NCBI GenBank assembly: GCA_021613535.1
Contig: CP075496.1
Span: 2,108,001-2,172,000 of the forward strand
Reading direction: 5' to 3'
DNA from: Adineta vaga
Lineage: Eukaryota > Rotifera
DNA length: 64,000 nucleotides
A program made the position numbers and the translations under genes. This document shows positions 52,058 to 61,780 of the stretch, one piece after another. Below the pieces are notes generated by a model. The model worked only from the letters and a program-made list of their open reading frames with translations, searched no databases and was not told the DNA's origin. How positions within the stretch are numbered: position 1 is the first letter of the stretch; each line of letters starts with the position of its first letter.

Positions 52058-53134
52058 ATGATAATTTTTCTCATTATCTGTTTAACGAATGTTAATCTTC
52101 TCAAATCGGATCAATACATTCCATTTTGTATAATTAGAAATATACTTTTGCTTTTTATAAATTTATTCATTTCTTTTTTCTCTTTATATCTATAGTTGTT
52201 ATGAAACCACATACGATTATCAATCAAACATTACATTCCTATTGTAAAGAACAATATGAATTTAATAATCGACCAATGTACATCAATTTAACTGAGTATA
52301 AACGATTTTTTTTATATTCATTCTATTTGATAATCTTGTATATTTCTTTACAGATGGCCTTCAGGTTTTATTTACGGACGTAATCCTTATGAAAAACTTG
52401 GTAGATTATATTCAACGAACGATATTTATCGAAATCTTGATGTTGTTTTTTTATCGTTTAGATTTTGATTATGACGAAGTTTATGAAGAATGTACTGTCG
52501 AATTACGAGCATCGAGTCATGATCAAATTCGTTTAGTTTTCGATTTATTTGAAAAGAACATTTCAGATGATTATGATCAAGATTATATTATTTCACTACC
52601 AAAATTACCATGTTTAAGAATTCGAGATGTTTGTTTTCTAATCAAATGATTCTTGATTTATTCTATATAATAACTTTGATTTAGAATGACGAAATAATTA
52701 CATACGATTGTTATACTTCATCTATATTATTAAAATCTCATCAAATGAATGAATATATATCTACGACAAATGTTCTTTATCTTGAACTTCTTCGCCCTTC
52801 AACATTATCATTTAATAATTATGATGAAAATCATTTGAATCCTAATGAATTAAAATTATTTTTTACGAAATTAACTCGAAAAACTAAACGTGGACTTTGT
52901 CCATTTCAACAGCTTATCGATTGTAATGATTCTTATTGTGTACATGAAAATGCACGTTGTAATGGTGTTGATGAATGTCGTTCGAAAACCGACGAAAAAT
53001 TTTGTACAAATCAAAAATCGAATAGCATATCGATTTATTCGCAATCATTTTCTTATTTGTTATATATTAGTATAATTCTATACGTGAATACATCGACAAT
53101 TAAAGGCGTAAGGTTGATCACAACCAACAACTGA
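52058..53134 (+). CDS. Secreted or anchored protein with CUB-like region and one LDL-receptor class A domain
   Basis: Five exons (52058-52127, 52196-52295, 52354-52400, 52462-52628, 52685-53134) join in frame to 277 residues. A signal peptide (MIIFLIICLTNVNLL) is followed by a cysteine-containing beta-rich region (HSYCKEQYEF, WPSGFIYGRNPYEKL, YEECTVELRASS, CLRIRDNDEIITYDC) that looks CUB-like but is not certain. Then comes a complete LDLa module of six cysteines, ending ARCNGVDECRSKTDEKFC with the calcium-type acidic residues. The last ~45 residues hold a hydrophobic stretch (YLLYISIILYV), a weak membrane or GPI anchor. The final 57 nt overlap, in antisense, the end of a decayed partner gene. 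A partial second copy of this locus lies 1.8 kb downstream. Confidence 0.75.
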
Positions 53135-53680
53135 ACAACGTCCGTGAGGAACGATGCCTCTTCCATCCACTGTTCTTGTACCAATCGTTGGTTGTCGACG
53201 AAGTGATGGTGTATTACGACGATAACCTTCGAAGAAAAACAATAACACTTTCAAAATCATCAAATAATAAATATACCAAATCGTCCATTGTAATTGACTA
53301 CTGGATTTGGATCACTTAAAAACAAATCATGTCCACGAACTTCATCAATGGAATGTCCTGAAAGCGAATGATTGTTTTTTGCTTGTTTTATTTCTGATGA
53401 AAATGTCATTTGCCTCAACCAAAACTATCAATCGATCATGCACATGACCAACAATGGATTCATGATTTTATGCGAAATAAATCTCAACATGATAGCTTGC
53501 AGAAAATAGAGAAATTTACTTTCATTGTCTGCATTCGGAAAGAATGGTTTATATCCTGAAAAGAAGAGAGAGATAGAGAGAGAGAGCGGAAAAGAAAACC
53601 ATTCTTCTTTCTTTCAATTTTACATCATATGCTATATATACTTGAGCATTGATTATATATTTTGATAAAAATGAAAGTAA
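52925..53680. repeat. Segmental duplication, copy 1
   Basis: From the LDLa exon through the 3' exons of the antisense partner and into its upstream flank, this DNA matches 54710-56150 in order and orientation, offset about 1.78 kb. Long identical stretches include the exon with the PSLRRQPTIG coding segment. Relative to copy 2 it lacks the partner's first exon, a ~45-nt piece of its second exon and ~55 nt near its stop codon. Confidence 0.85.
53078..53450 (-). pseudogene. Truncated copy of the CFAP90-like gene
   Basis: On the minus strand the last two exons are preserved and open (SIDEVRGHDLFLSDPNPVV, then RRNTPSLRRQPTIGTRTVDG) and end at the same stop position (CRCIHV then TAG 53080-53078), but with an in-frame deletion of ~55-60 nt just before the end. 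The preceding exon has a ~45-nt internal deletion that removes most of its coding part, and the first exon with its ATG is missing. It is therefore a decayed duplicate of the gene at 54852-55773. Confidence 0.8.
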
Positions 53681-54705
53681 ACCTCAGATTTCAAAGTATT
53701 CATGTGTAAAGAAGTGATTTCCATTTTTTATACCAATAACTTCTATGGCACATATGATCATTAGAAATCAACAACTATGAGTCATTCCTGTTCATTAAGT
53801 AAACATTTGACAATCCTACAAAAGCCGTACATTTGAAGTACGATGAAATATATGATTATGTCGAATGAATGATTTATAACTTGGTTTTCTATGCTTTAAA
53901 GACATATATTCTATTAAATTTGCGCTTTGCGTATTAGAATGTAACCATGGAATGACTGGTAATATATAATAGTAAGAGGAGAAAAAGCAAATTTTTCATA
54001 TCATCTTTCTTTCATATCAATCATATTTGTTAATCGAAAGAGATTAACTAATTTGCATCTTTGCATCTGGCAGATGTTGTATGTAATAGAATCTTTGCAT
54101 TCTTCTATTGATAACATTCTAATAGAATGGATTGGCATCAAGAACGATTCATTTATCTGAAATAAATCGGTAAGTAACTACAAAACTGAATCTAGTATTA
54201 GTTTTATTAATCAATTGATGTTATTGATACAAACAAATCGTCATAGATACAACGGGTAAAGAAATCAAGAATATAGACTTTCTTTCAGCGAAAACTAGAT
54301 TGAAGAATTCAATCTTGAACAAAAATCACTACAGTTGTTCTTCTCTTGAGTATCACCGATTCATAGTCTAACACGATTATAATTACCAAGTGAATAGTTT
54401 CACAGAGAATTGATTATACTGTCTATATTAAAGATTAAGAACTCAATAAACGATGAGAGAGTGTGGTGGTGATTTTATCTTTTCTTTTCTGTACAATTGT
54501 TTGGAAATATTATTGAAAACTTCGTAACATCAGAAGATTTCTTTACAATTATATATTTGATGTATTATCTAGTGTCCAGATGATAATGTCTAATAGATAT
54601 ATGATTTATCTTCTCTCTTGACCATTTTCTTATGTTATTCAATTAAATACAATCATTATCTTTCATTGAAATCTTTTAAAACAACGAAAATTTCATCCAC
54701 ATCCT
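53451..54705. other. Non-coding DNA between the duplicated blocks
   Basis: The first ~230 nt match the upstream flank of the intact CFAP90-like gene. The remaining ~1 kb is AT-rich with an AG run near 53570-53590, and I see no gene in it. Confidence 0.4.
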
Positions 54706-54712
54706 CTTATTG

Positions 54713-54902
54713 TGTACATGAAAATGCATATTGTACTGGTTTTAACCAATGTCGCCCAAAAAGTGATGAAAAATTTTGTACAAATCAAAAATCAAATAGA
54801 ATATCAATTTATTGTCAATCCTTCACTTCTTTGTTATATATCAGTATAATTCTATACGTGAATACATCGACAAAGTCCCTTTTGATTATGACATCGACAT
54901 GA
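54713..54902 (+). pseudogene. Truncated LDLa-gene fragment
   Basis: This is the second half of an LDLa module (YCVHENAYC, then QCRPKSDEKFCTNQKSN) plus the same hydrophobic tail (LLYISIILYVNTST) as the intact gene at 52058-53134. The signal peptide, CUB-like part and first LDLa cysteines are absent, and the upstream sequence is unrelated. It ends at TGA 54900-54902 in a different tail because of the partner's extra sequence. It is the decayed counterpart of the intact gene. Confidence 0.75.
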
Positions 54903-55773
54903 TTGATCAAAGTTACAGCGACAATGAAAAGCATAAGGTTGACCACAACCAACAACTGAACAACGTCCATGAGGAACGATGCCTCTTCCATCCACTGTTC
55001 TTGTACCTATCGTTGGTTGTCGACGAAGTGATGGTGTATTACGACGATAACCTTCGAAAAAAAAACAATAACAATTTCAGAATCTTGAAATAATAAGTAT
55101 ACCAAATCGTCCATTGTAATTGACTACTGGATTTGGATCACTTAAAAACAAATCATGTCCACGAACTTCATCAATGGAATGTCCTGAAATCGAATGATTG
55201 TTTTTTGCTTGTTTTATTTCTGATGAAAATCTCTTTTACCTGAACCAAAACCATTTCGAAGTGCTAAATAACGAAAACCATGTCCGTGACTGTAGAATCG
55301 ATCATGCACTTGACCAGCAATGGATTCATGATTTTTAAGCTAAATAAATTGACAAGAAAAAAAACGAACAAGTTTGTTCCTAGTAGGAGAAAAAAGTTGA
55401 TAATTACTTGTCCAGTTTTGTCTAAAGTACGTTTGAGTCCGAAAAATCGAAAATAAGTGTCAGTTTGAGGATCAGTTTGTGCATTATAAGGTGGAATAAC
55501 TGAGCCTAATTTTGGATTTGCTCTTGAATAATCATTTGATATATTTGAAACAGCTTTACAATCAAGAATAAAACTTTGTTCTCGATCATATTGAACTTCA
55601 GGTGGTGGAGTTGGTGGACCACGATATAATTTGTTATGACGTGAACTAGGAAAACGCGTTCGAGAGGTACTTGCTCGAGATCTTGCTGTATGTTGTCGTG
55701 GAGTTCGAGCTGATTCTGACCGTTTTGGTGGACCTTGTTTCTCTCCTGCTGGTGCAGATGCTGAAGTGGACAT
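54852..55773 (-). CDS. Probable cilium-associated protein, CFAP90-like
   Basis: Four exons (55773-55408, 55339-55240, 55183-55103, 55051-54852) join to 248 residues. The N-terminal ~50 residues are basic and disordered. The middle has SFILDCKAVSNISNDYSRAN, YFRFFGLKRTLDKTGQ and HDRFYSHGHGFRYLALRNGF; then VRGHDLFLSDPNPVVNYNGR and FGYRRNTPSLRRQPT. The order aromatic-D-C / KRTLD / ... / FGYRRNTPSL resembles CFAP90 (YDCIFKRRLD ... DFYRKNDIPSL in the human protein, from memory), a microtubule inner protein of axonemal doublets. The end is cysteine-rich (GRCSVVGCGQPYAFHCRC, then SCRCHNQKGLCRCIHV), which is not typical of that family. The stop codon overlaps the antisense LDLa fragment. A decayed copy lies at 53078-53450. 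Confidence 0.5.
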
Positions 55774-57529
55774 AATTCTTTTATAATCGAAAAGTTTTCC
55801 TATGGATTCACTTTTTCTTCGCTTTCGCCAAGATGATGATGATGATGATGATGGAATTTAATCTTTTGACAAAAGAGAAAAAAAATTCAAATGAAGAAAC
55901 GATTGTCGGTTTTTTTTTGAATCGACACCTTCTGCTACTACGACAACAAAAACAACAGTATTGTCAACATGGTAGTTTAGAGACAATAGAGTATAGAATG
56001 AAATAAAAAGTTTACTTTCATCAGTTACATTGGAAAAGAATGATTTATATCTTAAAACGAAGAAAAAAAAACCTTTTTCTTTCTTTTTCTTTTTTCTACT
56101 TTATTTGCGATTGTTCTTAAACACTTGTCACATGTTTTGATAACAACGAAAGTAAAATATGGACAAATCTAGATAGACATAAAAACATAAAAACGAATTT
56201 GACAAATTTATCATGATCAATAAACGATTTACATTTCAAATACCGAAAACTTCGATTTCGCATAATTTTATGAGAAAAACGACTTATAAATTCATTCGCA
56301 TTTATAAGGCATTTCTCTTTGTTAAATAAACATTCAATAAAGCCTGCCAAAAATTGACTAGTCGGAATAAAACATACACCGAAATTTAATACGTTTCTTC
56401 CGAGTCAATATCCATTTTTTCCGTGTCAAATTATTCTAAGATCGTGGATAAGACATTGTCAACGAAAAAACAAACGAAGTTTTATTCCGACATCGACTAT
56501 ATGCTTCATGTAAGATAATCTTCGCATCTTTTTTCGATTGACAGAATAAATCCGTATCATTTAAGGCTCATTTATTTAAGATTAGTCATAAAATAACGAA
56601 GATAGTTTAGTCAATTAAGAATATATTATATACTTGTTATTTCAACAATAAGACGATCAATGGAAAGAAGAAATCATGAAATATGCAGGAAACTGAAACG
56701 GCATGATATCATTTGTGGGACAAACAGATAATGTTAGCGAAAAAACATGCGCATAGTGTACATTAGGGAATACACATTTCGTTTTCGCAGTTAAAATCGC
56801 CTTCGAAATAAACTAAGTTGGTTTTGATTTCGCTATTTTTACTAGTGGAACATTGAATATAAAAGGAAAAATTCCATAAAGATAGGTTGTTAAAAAAACA
56901 AATTTTAACTTATTCAATCCTATAGATGAACAGAATATTTCAACAAATTAAACAATGAAATCATTAATATATCTTCAGAATCATTCATCAAATGATTCTC
57001 ATGACTGTAACAACCAGAATTTGAAGATCATAATGAGATTTATCACATTTCCGACAATACTATCTTGCTATATAATTTAGTCATAGAATTACTTTTACCA
57101 TTACAGAACTTTATTTTTGAGTATTATGAACATATCACAATTTTATTATTTCATAGAAGTTCTTTGTGATTTATACACTCTAGTAAATACATAAAAATAA
57201 GTACCAGATAAATAAATATTTATTTATTTATTCTTTTTCAAATGTTAATATTTGTTAGTTAGATAATTCAACTTAACTTCGGCATTGCATTTACATAGAA
57301 CTAGTTATTCTGTACGAATTAGAAATACAACGAAAATAATAAGAATTGCGAATTTCATCGTAATACAGACATTTAATTTTATTCGTATTTTTATATATCA
57401 TCAAAATATGACAACAATTCAACATATTAACAAATCATAATTTATATACATATTTGTTTTTCTTTGTTTGATCTAATAAAATAACTTGAAAGTAAACACT
57501 AATACACAAATGAATTATTAGAAGATATT
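55774..57529. other. Intergenic, nothing recognised
   Basis: About 1.75 kb. The first ~380 nt are shared with the flank of duplication copy 1 and contain a GAT trinucleotide run near 55832-55852. The rest is AT-rich without coding signal. Confidence 0.4.
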
Positions 57530-58189
57530 TTAAATACTAAAAAGTAATTGCCATTGTGGAGATGAAGGTCGTGGTTCTTCTTTAATTCGCATCGTATTAT
57601 GATGAATAGGTACACTTTGATGTAAATATAATCGATTCTGTTCAACTTTTCTAAAAGCTGATCGTGCGAAACTTTCTTGTAGAGATATGATTTGACGACA
57701 TTGAGTTTCGAGACATTCTTTATAGGCTTTAAGATTCTCTATGGTGACTAATAGGTCTTTTTCTTTTGTTTCATAGTCACTTATCTGTTGAGTTAGATCG
57801 TCTTCGATATTTGCTCGTTTTTCTTTCAATTTTTTTGCGGCTTCACGATTTCTTTTACGTCGAATTTCACGTTTTACCGCTGCATCACCTTGAAGTTCAA
57901 CAAATTTCGAACAACGTCCAGTTGCTAATGTTGGCGCAGCTGATTGACGAACTTTGATATTTATCGGTCCATACATTACCATAACAGAAGTTGAAGATTT
58001 CACTCGACGCGACGATTTTTTCCGTTTAGGTTTATTCACGTCTGATGAACAATCGACTTTAATATTCACATCATCAATAATTTCATCCGAACAAGTAGAT
58101 CTATCTGTTGATAAATTTGATCGTACATTAGTATAATTGGTTGCATCCTTTGATACTGTAGGTGATGGTAAAGAACCAACAACACCCAT
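57530..58189 (-). CDS. bZIP transcription factor, intronless
   Basis: A single exon of 219 residues from ATG 58189-58187 (MGVVGSLPSPTVS) to TAA 57532-57530. The frame is open for six more codons upstream, but they include no better ATG. The basic region KREIRRKRNREAAKKLKEKR has the N-x-x-A-A-x-x-x-K/R pattern of bZIP DNA-binding helices. The zipper follows with heptad hydrophobics (IEDDLTQQISDYETKEKDLL, then TIENLKAYKECLETQ). A second basic patch KPKRKKSSRRVK at ~60 could be a nuclear signal. The C-terminus has RIKEEPRPSSP, a SUMO-type I-K-x-E site. It should dimerise and bind DNA; the subfamily (AP-1/ATF-like) is not clear. Confidence 0.88.
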   Translation of the reverse strand: MGVVGSLPSPTVSKDATNYTNVRSNLSTDRSTCSDEIIDDVNIKVDCSSDVNKPKRKKSSRRVKSSTSVMVMYGPINIKVRQSAAPTLATGRCSKFVELQGDAAVKREIRRKRNREAAKKLKEKRANIEDDLTQQISDYETKEKDLLVTIENLKAYKECLETQCRQIISLQESFARSAFRKVEQNRLYLHQSVPIHHNTMRIKEEPRPSSPQWQLLFSI

Positions 58190-59972
58190 GTTTAGATTCT
58201 TTATCAATCAATACGTGTCTACGCACACTTGCGAAAATCAAAATGATTCGACAATGATAGTGTGATAAATAATGACTATATTTAATGGGAGAGAAAAAAA
58301 AAGAATCAAATCCGTAAGATATATGTTGTCACTGCTTTTCATTCGTGCTCATTGAACTGGAAATATGTACCGAATGAAAAAATTTAACCATATGTATAAA
58401 ACTTCTTTTTACAGTCACGATCGTATCATTCAACAGGACATGAACAGGAAAGAAATTTCTCTTAAATCGATGGATACACAACGTTCATTACATTAACTTG
58501 ATTTATAAGAAGAAAGAAAGAATGAGATATACATATACGTCAATATTCATTCTTATCTGTTTGTCGAAATCAATCGAGAAAATGCACGTGTATTCAGCGT
58601 AATATTCTATCAACGTTGGATCGCGATGAGTCATTGTTAATCGATAGAAAATAAAAAAAAGGAAAAGAAATATTCGTTTTCCGTTCTTATGATTTCGACA
58701 TTACACGAAAGTTGGTCAATGCTCGTTTCCTTCTCATACTTATCCTATTCATAGATGATGTATTAGCGTACCTTCATTAATAGACGATATTTTACCAATA
58801 GAAATATGGATACAGTCAATTATTATGATTAGTTATGTACCTTGACGATGATTCAAGTATTCTCAAGGTGATTGATCTCCACGTAAAATGTACATGATGA
58901 TCGATCAAGCATAAATTGAAAGTTTCGACAGGTGACTCATTTAAAAGTTTTAGCTGAAAAATGAGAACGTTATTTAGATATCTTTAACGAATAATCTTTA
59001 ATTTATCAAAGCTTTTATTGTTACTGTTTAGTTCTAAACAAGAAATTTGATTTTACAATAAAAAAAAATATATCAATTTTGTTTGTAAACAAGCACGAAA
59101 ACTACTCATAAGTACTATTTTCTTTTCTTTTATCATCAATGATATATCTTCATGAATATGTTAAATGAGGAAAAAACATAACCATGCACTGTCTAGTTAA
59201 TAACAGAATGATATGGTGATAATATCCTTGACAAATAAATAAGAAATTCTACCTATTAGAATGAAGAATGTATCAATAAAGTCTGAAAATCTTTTATATG
59301 ATTTTAAAGAGAGCAATTATTTGATTGAAGATGTTCTTTCTAGAATTTTGTAATAGATATCCGATTTTAATCTAGAAAGGCGTAGTGTAGTGTACGACGA
59401 AAGGGACAATTGGTTTCTATGATTGATGAAGAATAAAATGAACCTGTTCACCTTTCGTTGCGATGATTATTACATTAGATGCAGCTTGTGTGAGGTCACA
59501 TCATGCCTTTGAATCATATATAACTAATCGATGTATCTCTTATCAATTGACATCATACATCCGAAGAAATATTAAAAGAATAATTATCGAGTATGAGTTT
59601 ATGAACTGATACTTCATATTCGAGAAAGACTATATAAAATCATAGGAAAAATAATAATATCTGTTTAAACACGATCTATCAGTTTTTCTTAACTTTCATT
59701 TTTATATTTGAAATTACCATATCTACTTTGTAACATTTAGTCATTGTATTTCAATAAATTGCTATAGGTTTGTTAGAATGACATAGACTAATCATTGTCT
59801 TTACGGTGAGTCATAAAATAATTATAGAATGAAATCTAATGAGTCAATTTATAGATAGATATAAATATAATTCCATCTAACGTATTACTTTGGTTTTATT
59901 TTATAAATGATAAAAACAAAACTATATATATATATATTTATACATAAACATAAATTTAAAAAAAAAGGGTTC
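58190..59972. other. Intergenic, nothing recognised
   Basis: About 1.78 kb of AT-rich DNA upstream of the bZIP gene and downstream of the B-box gene, without a supportable ORF. Confidence 0.4.
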
Positions 59973-61589
59973 TTAAACATCACATAGAGTTAATTCGTTT
60001 GGTCCACTTCCGATAATCATTGAATTAATACCAAATTCTTGTAAACCAAATGGAAATTCAAATGATGAAGGATCACATTGACTTGTTTCCATTGAATATG
60101 AATAATATTTTCCTGCTGAACTTTTAATAAACCATTGATTTAATCGAAATGGATAGAATAAATCTACATAATCATCATTTAATTGTATTTGTTTTAATAA
60201 TGTTAAATTTTCATCACGAATTTCAAAACGTGTATGAACCGATGATGCTGTTCGTATTAATAAACCGAGTTGTGATGAATTATTTGCATCCATATGTGAT
60301 ACCCATTCAGTTTTATCATTAGCTAAACGATCCCAACGTCTTACAGCTCCATTCATATTAATTGGATATTTCCATAATTCAATACAAATTCCAAAGACAC
60401 AATAGGAGATGTAAAGTAATGAATCATTTATATAAGATAAACAACGAAAACTTGAAAGAAAGAATTAATCATTTAAATTTCATGATTTAGTTTACTTACG
60501 GATAATCTTTATGACGTGTTATAGGAAGTTGTGTAAATTTATGAGTTTTTGGTTCGAATGAAAATAAATGTCGTTGAAAAAGAATGAGAAAGACTTCACC
60601 TGTTGAGCACCATTTTAAATCAACAATATCGATATCTTTGATACCTGTTTGATGATATGGTAATAAAGCTGAAGCAGTTGTTGGTGGATTAGACATGACT
60701 GGTGGTACTAGAAATAAGACCGAAACTCGAATAGAAAGAAATGTGATCAATTAATGAGATATTAACATGTGAGAATTTGATCGTGAAATTTTTGATCAAT
60801 ATAATGTAATTGTCTTCGATTATCTAACCATAGAATCGATCCATATTGTTTACTTGAAACAAATTTTTTACAATTTTCAACAGATACTGTTCGATAAGAT
60901 TGCATGAGAGTATTATTTGGTAAAATACGATCATAGGAGAAAATATTATAGGCATTTATCAAATCATTACATGAAACATTCGTTGTTTCAATACATATTT
61001 GACAACGAACCGATTCGAGACATTGTCGAAGTTGACTTAAATCACGTTCAATTGGTGATAATTGCTATTATGAGAGAGAGAGAGAAAGAGAGAAAAGATT
61101 ATAGAAGGAAAGAAAAAAACTTCAATGATATCTTACATGTTGAGAAATTTCTCCGACTTTTTGTAATGCTGCTAATTGTGTTTGAAGAACGGACATTTTC
61201 GATTTCTGACTATCTTTAAAAATATCTACACGTTGATTTAATTCCGTTTGTAAATCGTCAATTTCTTTCGAATAATGTTGATAAGTATTTTCAATATCAA
61301 CAAGAATACTTTCTTTCCATGTATCTAGATGTTTTCGAGCATTATCCACAGATTGTTGACAATCAAGTTTCGATAATAAATGTGTTAGACAATTGATTTC
61401 ATCCGATAAAGAATATGTACGAACAATATTTATTTCATTATGTTCAAGAACATGTTTTAAACATAAACGTTTCGGACAATGATGACAGGTTACAAGAGCT
61501 GGTTTCGTACATTCAACTTCATTTTCACAGATCGTAGGAGTCGATGGTGATGAAGAACGAAGATCTGATTGTGAAGCAGCATTTGACAT
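59973..61589 (-). CDS. B-box zinc-finger/coiled-coil protein with C-terminal beta-rich domain
   Basis: Four exons run from ATG 61589 (MSNAASQSDLRSS) to TAA 59975-59973, ~480 residues. Residues ~20-55 form a B-box-type zinc site (CENEVECTKPALVTCHHC, PKRLCLKHVLEHNEI). A long coiled coil follows (NARKHLDTWKESILVDIENT, YQHYSKEIDDLQTELNQR, VLQTQLAALQKVGEIS). The C-terminal half has repeated beta-strand units (YGSILWLDNRRQLHYID, FLILFQRHLFSFEP, YYSYSMETSQ), compatible with an NHL/kelch-like propeller. There is no RING finger before the B-box, so it is a TRIM-like protein without the ligase domain. Such proteins are numerous in rotifer genomes as I know them; the function is unknown. Confidence 0.75.
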
Positions 61590-61780
61590 CTAGAAGAAAA
61601 GATGAATTTTGTTTATTGTTTTCTTTTAAAGTTGTCGTTTATTGAATGGCTAGAAGAATAAGAGATAGGATTAAAAATGCGAGTATGTTAATAGATAAAA
61701 CAAAAAAAAAGAATGAACACGAAAACGTAAATAGCTATGAGTTAAAACTAAACAGTTCATATAGTATTGTTTGAATTGCT

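Larger units (their letters stand above)
54710..56150. repeat. Segmental duplication, copy 2
   Basis: Direct repeat of 52925-53680. It starts inside the LDLa exon (YCVHENAYC versus YCVHENARC in copy 1), continues through the complete antisense gene, and similarity resumes around 55990-56150 in the flank upstream of that gene. Confidence 0.85.
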
